Shown here in pieces: positions 52,701 to 63,399 of a stretch of DNA of 64,000 nt; position 1 is the stretch's first letter, and each line of letters begins with the position of its first letter. The DNA is taken from positions 821,599-885,598 of the forward strand of contig CAADRB010000039.1 of the NCBI GenBank assembly GCA_900708905.1. The letters are read 5' to 3'. The notes beneath the pieces were generated by a model that searched no databases, had not been told where the DNA came from, and saw only the letters and a program-made list of their open reading frames with translations. This DNA is from Hymenolepis diminuta. Taxonomy: Eukaryota; Platyhelminthes; Cestoda; Cyclophyllidea; Hymenolepididae. The translations under genes and the position numbers were made by a program.

Positions 52701-55373
52701 GCCACTTCATACCTCGAGATTATTGAGTGTGTTCGGTTGGCGCTTAGTTTCCAAGGTACGTCAATGGTTGTATTCAAGAGCAAAGGTTTGTATTCCCTTA
52801 ACATCACATTTCACAACTTAGTTGGGATTCTTCTAGTTGCAGAAGAAGTATACACTCGAATCGGTCAAGTGTAAAAGATTTGGTAGTGGTGCCCCTCGAG
52901 CATTAGAGTTTCAGGATTCCTAGTTGGCAGAAACTTGCGAGATTTCTTTATTCAAACGGCCACGATAGCAGGATAACATTGTTAAACTTTCCATAACTTT
53001 GCATTTTAAATGAACCGTTAAGAATGAGTAAATCTTTGTAGACTAATGTGAACATAAAGGTCATTATGAAAATCTCTGTTTTAAATGAAGTAAATTGACT
53101 TCTCAGTCTAAATTAGAAGTAAATTTTATAAATTTATAAAATGACGGTTGTAAATAAGCAAGAGTTGCTTGTCAACGTGAATCTACATTTGTTTCTTCTT
53201 TAATAGGCTCACTTAAACAAACTTGAAACTTATTACTTCTCTTGTTGAAATTTATGTGGAAGTATTCTAACACTAGCAATTCGAATTACGTCAGTACTGG
53301 TAAAGACGTGCCGAAAGCATATCAAAAGTGTGAGGGAATGATGATTGAAGTGTGCCATAGAATACAGTAGATCTCAGAGGTTTGCAAAAAGATCTAAAAA
53401 TACAAGATCCAGGTGTATTATTGATTTGATAAGTTAAGTGAAGATAATTGTTATTAGCTCGAGTTTCATCCATTAATTTCAGATTAAGCTATGCCTAATG
53501 CGTCATTCTGAACAGAAGTTGTTGACTGATAGAGAATGATAATAATATCCGTACGAAAATATCCGCCAGCACAGCATTCAGGTTACGTTTGGAAGAAATC
53601 CCAGATTAGCGTCTACTTAGGAATCATTAATGCATCTTTCTTGATTTTATTTCATTCTTTAGGGCGAGGGGGGGGAGAGGGAGAGGGGTTAAGTGCTATT
53701 CAACTGGATTGGTGGCATTTAACCTTTGATAATTGAAATAAGTTTAATTTAATCCTTAAAACTTCGTACTACGAAGTTAATTTTACAATTTCTAATTATG
53801 AGAAGCAACCGGAATCGCTTAACAGAAGGTCAAATAAATAAAAAGGATGCTGAGAACAACGTCAAGGTATCAAAGAGTCTTACTTCATTTGACTCTTAGA
53901 CTCGGGTTGTATAACATTTTCTAAATGAGTGGCTCACGTTCCAAAATTTAAACTTCATGATTGAAGCGAATGCTTGTCCTCAATGTTCAGAGTTTATTGA
54001 CCAACTTGTAATCAAGAAGAGTCGCTTTTGCCGCTTCAATTCATTCCTTCTTCCAATGGTTGAGAAAGCAAAATGATCTTACATGATTTTCAGCCTTTTA
54101 CAGTCTTCCGATAGCAGAGATGTGATACCTATATTTAATGGATCAGTTTTAGACAATAGGCAGTCACTAAGTACAGATTCTGTGGCATTGAAATCATATT
54201 ATCCTTCGAATCTTAAACAGCAACCCGAGAGAAAGCAGCGATGCACGCATTGGCCAGTGCGGCCCTAATGTTCGAGATCGCCAGACGGTGTGCAGAAAAC
54301 AAGATAATGGATTGTGAATGCGGTCGAATGGACAATTGGGACATACCTCCACAGCCGGCGGATATCGATGACCCTGGTCCGGTGGATCCCAAACAGCCTC
54401 AGGATATTCCCGTGCAGTACCATTGGGGTGGATGCTCAGACAACGTCGAAGCCGCGAGAACTTACACTCAGGCCTTCTTGGGATTCCCTGCTGAAAATAG
54501 ACCCCAGAGAAGGCAAATGCGATATGTTATGGATCCATATGGACGCTATAGTCGTGTTCCGAGACAAACGGTGAGACAGATGAATAAAAAGAGGAACTCG
54601 AAAAAGAGAACTAAGAGACTGGTGAATCTGCACAACTACAGAGCTGGAATGAAGGTGAGAAACTACATTCTACTAAATTATATTTAAGTAGAAGTAGCAT
54701 TTTGGGAAATAGACTCCATCACCCAGGCGTCTTTATTTATAGCTAATCGAGGATTCTCAGAAGATCAGATGCAAATGCCAAGGTGTAAGTGGCAGCTGTG
54801 CTCATAAAATTTGCTTCCGACAATTATTGCGCATCGATTCATCCCAACTTCAGGATATCATCCTTCAACGCTATATGGTAGGGATATTTGTGATCGACTA
54901 TACTACTAATAATGAAACGAGTAAGTACCTAATGTTATACACTTTCAGATGGCCCGTTACGTCTCAGTCGATTATGGAAATCTTCTGATCGCAAAGGAGT
55001 ATGAATATGGCTCTTATACGCCCCGAGTAATCCATTATAGTGAACTAGCGTTCACTGAACATTCTCCTGACTTTTGTGAGCCTGATCCTCATTTGGGTTC
55101 TGTTGGAACAAAGGGAAGGTATGTCATAGATCTACAACCAATAAATTGTCTATTGTATCTATTTAATGGGAAATTTTTTACTGCTGCAGATTCTGCTCAA
55201 CGAATGGAACTGAGAGAGCGCAGTCAAACCATTGTCAAAACATGTGCTGCGGAAGAGGTCACATAACATTTGAAGAGACCAAATTCACCAATTGCAATTG
55301 TCGTATCACAAAAGATTTCCGAGTCATTTGTGACAAGTGCCCCCAAGTTATCACAAGAAATATATGTAAATGA
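49754..55373 (+). CDS. Wnt ligand, Wnt11-like, complete, 427 residues
   Basis: Secreted lipid-modified ligand for Frizzled receptors. Exons: 49754-49851, 52045-52307, 54221-54654, 54743-54877, 54949-55118, 55190-55373 (stop TGA 55371-55373). All introns are GT-AG with matching phases (2,1,0,0,2). Residues 1-30 are a signal peptide (WILSIAFLLCLLQV). RRWNCSSVE (101-109) holds an N-glycosylation sequon. CKCQGVSGSC (275-284) holds the serine acylated by Porcupine (about Ser281). HSPDFC and CCGRG are intact. The block from WNCSS through the TREKAAMHALASAA segment aligns residue for residue with Wnt11. Odd features: the usual HWCC near the C-terminus is replaced by TKDF, so two conserved cysteines are lost. 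There is also a Pro/Asp-rich insert around residues 155-175 and a basic insert before VNLHN. The start ATG is the one directly before the signal peptide. Wnt identity is certain; the subfamily is probable. Confidence 0.93.
49852..52044 (+). other. Wnt intron 1 (about 2.2 kb)
   Basis: Donor GTAAGT after ISW-CT; acceptor TTTTCAG before AGGTCTCC, giving the join SISW-L-GLHRYP. An earlier acceptor at 51972-51973 would open a longer frame but is out of phase with exon 1. The intron is otherwise AT-rich, without a recognisable element. Confidence 0.75.
52308..54220 (+). other. Wnt intron 2 (about 1.9 kb)
   Basis: Phase-1 intron with donor GTAAGT and acceptor AAACAG. It contains a G-rich purine tract (about 53664-53690). 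No nested gene was seen. Confidence 0.75.
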
Positions 55374-58139
55374 CCGCGTTAAATGACGGTCCCCCATAGA
55401 ACAAAATTACCCAAACTGTAAATACCTAATCATGACTGGCTTTCCTCGAACGACCGACCTCTATATTCCTCCTCCATTAGATTTGCATGCGTGCTTCTGC
55501 ATTTAAACAAACGATTTTAGTTACATTTCAACTTTATCAGAATGCAAAATAACATTTCACTTATGAATGTCTCAGTCAAGGATAACCTGTAACTAGAAAT
55601 AAAAAGCGAAACAATAACTCAAACAGGAACTTCATATCAAGATAATTGGCATATTAAGTATTATATTTTGAATAAGGAAAGTGTAGTTCAACACAAAACA
55701 ATGGAAGGGTCGCACGAATGTATCTTTATAGCAGAATAGTACGATGAGCAGTAACGCTGCTTCAGTGTTTACAGCAAAACGGAGAATTAAGGAAAAATGA
55801 AAAAGAATGGATAAGAACACAATCCAATGAAAATGCATCCAAGTGGGTGAATATTTTTGGGAAATCGATCAAGCAATGACGGTGCGCAAATGACATCGGA
55901 AAACCGACCGAAAGGTTACACTGCTACTCGATATTTCGAAATATTTCATTTATTTTATCCCTCCCGAAATGCTAATTCAAACCCGCTTTTAAATAGGAAA
56001 ACTGAAAGCTTTTCCAGCAGCAAATAGGATTTCTCAAGATTAGGAATGAATTCCCCCGATTAAAGTTCAGAAACTGTTATGACACTTTCAGGAATCTCCT
56101 ACCATATGAGAAGAAAATCAAGCGGTCAAAAAGTTGGATTTAAAATATCGATTTCCTTATTCAACAATGGTTCAAATCTCCTCAACAATAAGAGCCAACT
56201 ACAGCACTTAAAATCACCTTTCAAATCCCAAAATTCAGCTGCTGAAAATAGCATAACGCTTGGGGAAGAAATCTTGACAATAAAGATCAGGAAACGGATT
56301 CTTCACTGAGAAGTGATGATATCGCCTATGAGGTATTCGCTAAATATCGATAATAAGCTTGAGATTTTTTTATCATTTTGTAATAAGATGGGAAGAGTAG
56401 AAAATTCTCTACAGAAGTGCGGACAATTTCGACATCTGAGAGGGCGGTTACAAAGATTAATAAACCGGAAGATAACGAATCGATGAGCGGTTCTGGTGAT
56501 GTAATTATCAAATCGGTTTTCGCTCGTTAAATGAATCCGACGATGCAAGAAGAAATGCCACCGATATATATGGAGACGATTCGTCTGGGCGGACGAATAA
56601 AAGCAACAAAGCAGCATTTGTCAAGGTGGATATTCAATGGTGTCTTCCAAGCTCAACTTAAGCAAGGGGAAATTGGGTGAGATAGCCTATACTTCGTATA
56701 CGGCGATGCTAAGCGTACAATGATATGAATATGAGTCTCTAAAAGAGTATCAGCAAGCAAACATCGTGATTTGAAGAGATAAATGCGAATTAGGGCTCCC
56801 TCTGAGTTCTCTCATTAACTTAGGTCTTTGACCAGTTAGTCTTATCCGATAAAAACAAGCAAATATAGTCAATGAAGACTTGTCATATATTCGTAAAAGA
56901 CAAGGGAACGCCGAAACATTAGAAACAGAAAACAGCGCTGATCTTCCATCAAGTTGAGATCAATCAAACATGTTTACTAAATTAATGCAAATCGATTCCA
57001 CTTCTAGTATGACCAAGTTCAGTGCAAGGAGAGAATGAAACAAGAACAGATGTAAATTGATAATGAACAATCATATTTGGCAATAGCAATGAAGTTTGAT
57101 GAATAAAAGTACTTTTTGCGACTACTTTCAAATACATATTTCCATATAGTGTTGGCAAATTAAGATAAAGTACAAAAGATGCTTCGGAAAACTAAACTGT
57201 TTAGACTTACGGCATCGGTTAATTTGTGTTAAATAAACGATAAATGCTTCAAAAGCCTAGTTTTAACGATATCAATTGTAACTGCTTACAAAACAGACTT
57301 CAATCAAATTTTCAAAAAAACCATTCAATATAAAGCAAAGTTTTAGACAACTATAATGCTATGGATTTACATGAGGAAATGATACAACTATTAAGATAGG
57401 CATAATGAACTATTATTTCTTCGCATTCCATTTTTCAGGAGTAAATGTCGACAGCGAAAGAGCATGGATATCCCTCATTTCTTCTTTCAGTAAATCATTC
57501 ACTATTCTATCAGTGAAGAACAATACACCTTAAAATGACACCATACCTGTGTTGCTGGATTAGAGTTTTATTTACAAATTGTTCTGATACAATTTCAACC
57601 TTTAACTTAAGACCACATCCATCAGAGAAGTCCGTTATTTTCTAAGAAAAACGATGAGAGTTAAAATGATTTTACCAAGTGTGTGGGACTAAGAACCTGA
57701 AGGCGCTCGCGAACAGAGTCCTCGGTAGAAGGCATCACGAGGTCGGAAATTTCCCAGGCTCAAAACACAAGGATTGAATAGCTTAAATCTGGTGATGACT
57801 TTGCAATAGATTGAAAATAGATATTTTATTGATGTGTTTCCAAAAATCATTTTCAATTTAAAATATTTTTCATGCAGGCAAAAATGAATCATATGATTTG
57901 TTTCACCAAAAATAAATCCTAACGAGAATGTTGAATTACAAAGAACTGTTAGTTATAAAACCATTTTATTCAATGAATTAAATCTCAAAAAACTTTTTCT
58001 GAGTTCTGTAACAATATTCAATTTATCCAAAATTATTACTTTTTTGTTGAAGCAATGCATCGCGTTATTCTCAAGTGCGCGATATGATCTGTTATTAAAC
58101 GTGTTCAACACATAATATTTCATCTTTTTAATTGCTAAT
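55374..58139. other. intergenic region between the Wnt and HDAC8-like genes
   Basis: About 2.8 kb. The first few hundred bases should be the Wnt 3' UTR, with a candidate AATAAA at 55598-55603. No gene is recognised. Short open frames at 56079-56309 (+) and 56303-56617 (-) have no family features. The HDAC8 promoter should lie near 57900-58139, which is very AT-rich and has no clear motif. Confidence 0.55.
55598..55603 (+). terminator. candidate poly(A) signal of the Wnt gene
   Basis: First canonical AATAAA on the plus strand after the stop codon, 225 bases downstream. Confidence 0.4.
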
Positions 58140-61050
58140 ATGTCATCTGTAGTAGGTATCGTTTACTCAAGTGAACTTTTACAACTATCCGGTCTTTCCC
58201 CTAAATATGAAAATCGTTTTTCTCTCGTAATGGGTCTTATATTTGCTTATGATTTGGCCAAAAAACTTACTCGGATACCTCCATTGGAAATGTGTTCTTC
58301 CGAAGAAATGAATTATTTAACTCAATTTCACAGGCATATTTCTTTCCATATATAGTTTATTCCATATTACAGGCTGATTTGCTTTTAACTATTTTTAATT
58401 TCTTATAATATCAGTAAAGACTATGTTACAACTCTACAACTTTTGGATGAATATTATGAGTCAGACGATGAACCTAAAATTCCTGACGATGTTTCTGAAG
58501 TCCTCGACGAATTTGGCCTTAGCTACGATTGCCATGGTTTTAGAGGTGTATATAGTTTCGCCCTTGCTGCAGTAAGGGGAACACTGGCAGCTGCCGATTA
58601 CTTGATCAATTCGCGATGTCAGGTAAACTGTCCTCTTCTTTTTTAGTTTTGCTTTATAGAATTCAACATATCTACATTTTTCAGATTGCCATTAACTGGG
58701 CTGGAGGTTGGCACCATGCAAAGCGCTCCGAAGCCTCTGGGTTTTGCTACCTCAACGACATCGTTCTAGGTATTCAATACCTTCTCTCCGCTCCTCAATT
58801 CTCCTCTGGTCCCATCCTCTATATCGACCTAGACCTTCACCATGGGGATGGTGTTGAGGAGGCTTTCGCCTACTCTTCCCGTGTGATCACCTTCTCTGTT
58901 CATCATGGAGCCCTTGGCTTCTTTCCTGGTACTGGAGTGCCAGATTTCGCGGGGAAATATTTTATTGGGGCACGAGGGGGTCGCTACTCCTGTTTCAATC
59001 TCGTTTTGGGTAAGTTTCACTTGCCTATGAATTTTCTGTTTTATTTAAAGATTGAGCAATTATCACACATTTTGGACCCACGAAGTTGGAATTATTTTGG
59101 GATTAATTGCATTTCAATTTCACCACTCATTTCGACTAACTTTTTTATTTTTCGTCAAACAAGAATTTGAACAATTTGAACAAGGCACGAGAGAGCAGGA
59201 CTGAACATATCTAATCAGAAGGTACATTAAAGGCCTATTTTGTTAGCCCCAGCATTTAAAGAAGGGAACGAGTTGAGACATGATGATAGGATGATAGGGG
59301 AGCTTAGTTGGAACAAATGAGAAGGAACGCTGTTGTCTATTTAAGAAGTCGCTGTTAATGTGATAAGAGAAATGGCGTCTGTCAAACTCATCCAGATGAT
59401 CTTGCCTTCCGATAAAAAATGATTTGAATCACTTTCAATATACGTTTCTATTTTATAATCGGTAAGTCATTTTTATGCTTTTGAAGCACTATTTTGATAA
59501 GAATCATCATAGTAATCACTCTAACTGGTAATTGGTTTATTGATACGAGAACTGTACATTGTTTGATTGCTCAAGCTGAGGGAGCCAATGATGAAACTTG
59601 GTGGTCAGGAGTCGAGCCCATTCTTACGGCTCTTCACGCCTCTCTTCACCCGCTCGCAGTTGTCATTCAGTGTGGAGCTGACGCCCTCTCCTCTGATCCC
59701 CATCGCATCTTCAATCTATCTGCTTCCCTCGATTCCACTCAGCAGTTGCAGTCGGGGTATGTTGCCGCTCTTCGCCTTGTACTGAGTTGGCATCTACCAA
59801 CACTTATTTTGGGTGGTGGTGGCTACCATCTGGCTGATACTGCTCGACTCTGGCTCATGCTCACCTCTTTATCTGTGTCTTCCGTGACTAATGAAGAGTA
59901 AGTTAATTTGTTACATTTCTCGTATGAGTTTGTTATTTGTTCATCCTGTCGGCTGTAATTTTGGTTGAGATTTAACTGGCATTGCGTAAAGAGGTACAGT
60001 TTTGATATGGGTATGGATATGAGCACGGGTTCGATCCCCACTAGTATACATCTCATGAACTGAGTGGTCGATCACACTGATTAAACCTGGCTATTTGAAA
60101 ATTGCATGATCAGCTAACGTTCATACCATCGATGGGGATGCATAGCTTTTGGTGTTGCATTTATTTGCATGAGAGAAGAATAACTTCATGATTTCGGCCC
60201 TGGTAATCACAGATTTCTCTAGAACTCTAACGGAGATTTGTGTCTCTTCTTGAATTAAAATTTTTGAGCATAATTAGTTTTGAGGAATCTTGGCTTAAGG
60301 TTCGCCCTAGATATAGGTTTTCATCTGCATATTTGTTGTTCATGATCCACTTATACTTTGTTAAATGAAAAAGATTTGGTAGTTTTAGTTTCTATAAATG
60401 GATATACCGTATTCGTTTTGTATACTTGCAAATCGTACTATGTTTTACTTTCGATTAATATTTATTCAAAAATAACTGAATAATAATTTATTTTATATAT
60501 GTAAATTTCAACTCCTTTTTAATTCGGTGACTTCTGGGAGATCTGAGCAAACACTCTTTGTATATCGTTTTAGTTATGGTCAATATTTGATAAGCATTTG
60601 AGGATGAGATCAGACCTGAAATGTAAGTGTCAGATTATTTTTTATGGTCATGGTTGTTAATCATTTGCATGAGTGCACGCGTGGCGTGGCGGTCAACGTG
60701 CAACTTTGTCAAGTTAAGGATCACGAATGTTGACGCATATGACTGACTATGCTGCTTAAAATTAAGATATGTTTTACAGAATGCATTTCGTTCAGATTTC
60801 ACTGGCTCTCATTGAATGTTAGTCCAGATTTTAAGTATATTGCACTAATGTTCACTTTTCAATCATTTATAGAATTAAAATTGATCAGGACATTCCAGAG
60901 CATGACAATTTCTCCTCTTTTGGACCTGATTTTACTTTGGATGTACATTCTTCCATGCGACCAGATCTCAATTCTACCGATACTGTCGACAAGGAGGTGA
61001 AACGACTTTTGAAGCAAATTGACGACTACCGTGAACTGCATAAATCTTAA
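58140..61050 (+). CDS. HDAC8: histone deacetylase 8-like (class I HDAC), complete, 408 residues
   Basis: Zinc-dependent lysine deacetylase. Exons: 58140-58333, 58415-58622, 58685-59009, 59576-59897, 60873-61050 (stop TAA). Phases match at every join. Catalytic residues are present: His144-His145 (GGWHHA), Zn ligands Asp184 and His186 in DLDLHHGDG, Asp278 in CGADALSSD, the rim Asp103 in SYDC, and Tyr326 in GGGGY. FFPGTG and SGFCYLND are conserved. His285 occupies the position of human Met274, as in schistosome HDAC8. Compared with human HDAC8 (377 residues) there are small insertions after FFPGTG and after FNL. The protein stops soon after the catalytic domain, as HDAC8 does and HDAC1/3 do not. 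Intron 1 appears to be GC-AG. The ATG at 58140 is the first in frame. Confidence 0.95.
58334..58414 (+). other. HDAC8 intron 1, apparent GC-AG intron
   Basis: The exon ends TTT CAC AG and is followed by GCATAT, not GT. The acceptor is ATATCAG before TAAAGACTATG. The join gives [10 protein letters not shown], aligning without gaps to the HDAC8 FHTDAYLQHL segment. No phase-compatible GT donor is visible between the end of the conserved exon and the first in-frame stop. Confidence 0.7.
59010..59575 (+). other. HDAC8 intron 3
   Basis: Phase-1 intron with donor GTAAGT after CTC GTT TTG G; the acceptor CTCAAG precedes CTGAGGGAG, giving [14 protein letters not shown]. The acceptor has a weak polypyrimidine tract, but the join aligns with the HDAC8 VNVPIQDGIQDEKYY segment. 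Confidence 0.75.
60028..60038 (+). repeat. tRNA-like (SINE-like) fragment 2, B box
   Basis: GGTTCGATCCC matches the RNA polymerase III B box exactly. Downstream ACATCT and TGG blocks resemble the sequence after the 19823 copy. The upstream A box is degenerate, and no cloverleaf closes. Confidence 0.4.
60681..60700 (+). repeat. tRNA-like (SINE-like) fragment 3, A-box-like
   Basis: Shares GCGGTCAACG-GCA with 19806-19820. It has no associated B box. Confidence 0.3.
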
Positions 61051-63399
61051 CTTTGAGTTATATGTTTCATGTTTTTACTGCACTTTTATTGTTTTATTAT
61101 ATACATTAAACTCCTGCCTCCTATCTGACCCTCTCCGCTAATGTGCAAATCTCTAGTGAGGTTACTGATTTAGACGAAGCACTGGCTGGGAAATTCACAA
61201 GAGGTTGCTTTTTTGAGTTGTACTTCAAAAGTAAGGTACATCAATGGGCGCAGTGTAAATACCTGTGAGGCTAGATGTAGGATGTGTTTCGACCTGTGAT
61301 AAGGGCCCCCTACTGTTAACTGAGATGTCCACAGTAGTTAAGTCCTAATTGGTATCCTGAAGTGATTAGAGGCACTTAACCAATTGGGCCAAGCAGAAAG
61401 AAGAGCGAATGCACAAATTTGGTAGGACTAAGTGTGAAATTGTTTGCCACATTTTTAACGAACAGCCGAGTGAGATTGAGTCAACTATATGGTAAGTGGA
61501 GGGAGGTGTTTGTCCATTAAAGTTGTTAATGGTTCTTAATAATTAGAGGAGCGACAAGGACACTTAGATGCAGAAGAAGTGCGTAGATAAACGATGGCAA
61601 GGCACGCAAATTAATTACTGAATATATCTGCAGGTGTGTATGATTGTGAATAAGTTACTGATAGGTCAGTATACGCACGCCAGAGCGGAAATTAGCGAAT
61701 TTCATGAATCATCATTCGACTTAGTCAATATATGCTGGATTTTTAGAAAAAAATACTTTGTAATTTTTTAGAATTGGTAGATTTAACAATAAATTTGCTT
61801 ATAAATGAGCGTGGATTTAATGTAAGATCGTGCGTTCTAAAGCTGATTAAATTACCGATGCGCCAATGATGAAGTATCTGCAATAAATCCAAGCGACCTA
61901 ATCAAAGTCAATGGTATAAACGGGATTAAGAAAATAATCAATCTCAAAAATTTAGATTATTCAAGATCGAACTATGATTAACTATGTCTTTTAATAAATT
62001 TCAAGCATTATTGGAAGATTATTCTTTATATATTCAATAGGAAAACTTAAAAGCAACTAATTATTAGATAAATCATAATATTTGGGAAACACTTACTGAT
62101 AAGATTGATAATGAAAGATTCATTTTGTACACAGATTAGTTTTCCGATTTATCTGTTAACAAGTTCATATTTATTTTATCTGTGTTAATTTTGGAATTTG
62201 AGTTTCAATTTCTAAACTGATGAGTTGTTAATATTGAAAATTCCAGGCAAAATATTTAATGTATCACAGAGTAATTTTATCCATTTTCAAATAATTACTA
62301 CCTGATCTTCACAATGTGGTTTTAAAACTTGAATTTCATCATTTTCTACGCAAAAATCTTCACTGAATTAAATATCGTCAACAATCATCGAGTATTAGGA
62401 TTGGTTTTAATCAATATCTCATTTATGCACTTATAATATCATTTATTAGTTGATGAAAGTCATCCGATAAATATTCAGTAATACTAATATACATCAGCAT
62501 AATACTAATTATATCGGTGTAATTTCAGATGAGATACAATCGAAATGATACGTCTAAGAGATTTTCAATACAGCTTTAACAGTGTTCACGTGGAATGCCT
62601 AACTAATTAGTTAGAAACCTACTTATTGGAATCAAACTTCATGTGGAAAAGCGAAAACAATAGGCGAGCTGATAAGATCATCTCAATTTTTAAAATACAA
62701 CTGTTAAAAACTGTTTCTAAATACTAAAACCTAACGATGATAATCCACAGCTTCATACTACAATTTTCTTTATTTGAACATCTGCATCTGTCATTAATAA
62801 AAATTATTAGTTCTTTCCATTTTAAGCTCAACTTGCAGAGATATCTGAGAAGAATTGAAATCAACTAAAAATAGATAAGATCCAATTAAACGTCAATACC
62901 GTAAACTTACCCGAGTCGAGAAATGTGCATTTAACAGAACTTTATATTTTTTGCTCTCTTCCTTTAGATGAGAAACAGAAATGTTTTAAACGGTTTTCTA
63001 CATGGACTCTATTTTATATAACTAAGAAATGGGTACTATTCATCAAGTTAATTTTGTCAGATATAAATAATAACATTTTGCAAACCACGAGCAAATTATT
63101 GATTGCATTATTATCTATTTTATCATGCAAGTAAGTATATTCGAACGATTGTCCATCTTAATACTATCGCCAAGTTTTGTAAAGTAATTTTATGGATCTT
63201 CTATTCATATGATTGTCATGCATCTAAAGGGCAAGCAGATAAACCAAATACATCCCATTTTATATAATGCAAAACATCTGAATTTAAATATGAATGACAA
63301 TCAATTTTAACATTATTTGACTTATGGAATTGTTTTATTCAATATACATAATTTATTATATGTGACCTTGTTCGAGAAATATTTCTGTTTCATTTTAAA
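61051..63399. other. intergenic region before the right-edge gene
   Basis: About 2.3 kb holding the HDAC8 3' UTR at the left and the presumed promoter of the next gene at the right. An open frame at 62925-63134 (+) has no recognisable domain. I see nothing else. Confidence 0.55.
61105..61110 (+). terminator. candidate poly(A) signal of the HDAC8-like gene
   Basis: ATTAAA, 55 bases after the stop codon, in a T-rich context. Confidence 0.4.

Larger units (their letters stand above)
59898..60872 (+). other. HDAC8 intron 4 with tRNA-like fragments
   Basis: Phase-2 intron (GTAAGT to TTATAG). It contains a B-box match at 60028-60038 and an A-box-like GTGGCGTGGCGGTCAACGTG at about 60681-60700. Confidence 0.7.

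Noticed and set aside
58616..58684. Upstream part of the long open frame over HDAC8 exon 3.
   Set aside because: It is intron 2 read through. The exon 2 donor (58623) and the TTTTCAG acceptor (58683-58684) give the conserved CQIAINW join.
59010..59170. 3' extension of the HDAC8 exon 3 open frame.
   Set aside because: Intronic. The GTAAGT donor at 59010 followed by the exon at 59576 restores the family alignment.
60000..60060. Functional tRNA gene at the B-box match.
   Set aside because: No acceptor stem, anticodon loop or proper A box; only a tRNA-like relic is supportable.
62210..62245. Hammerhead-ribozyme-like core CTGATGAG...GAAA, as in schistosome SINEs.
   Set aside because: The bases between the two core motifs cannot form stem II, and no flanking stems I or III were found.
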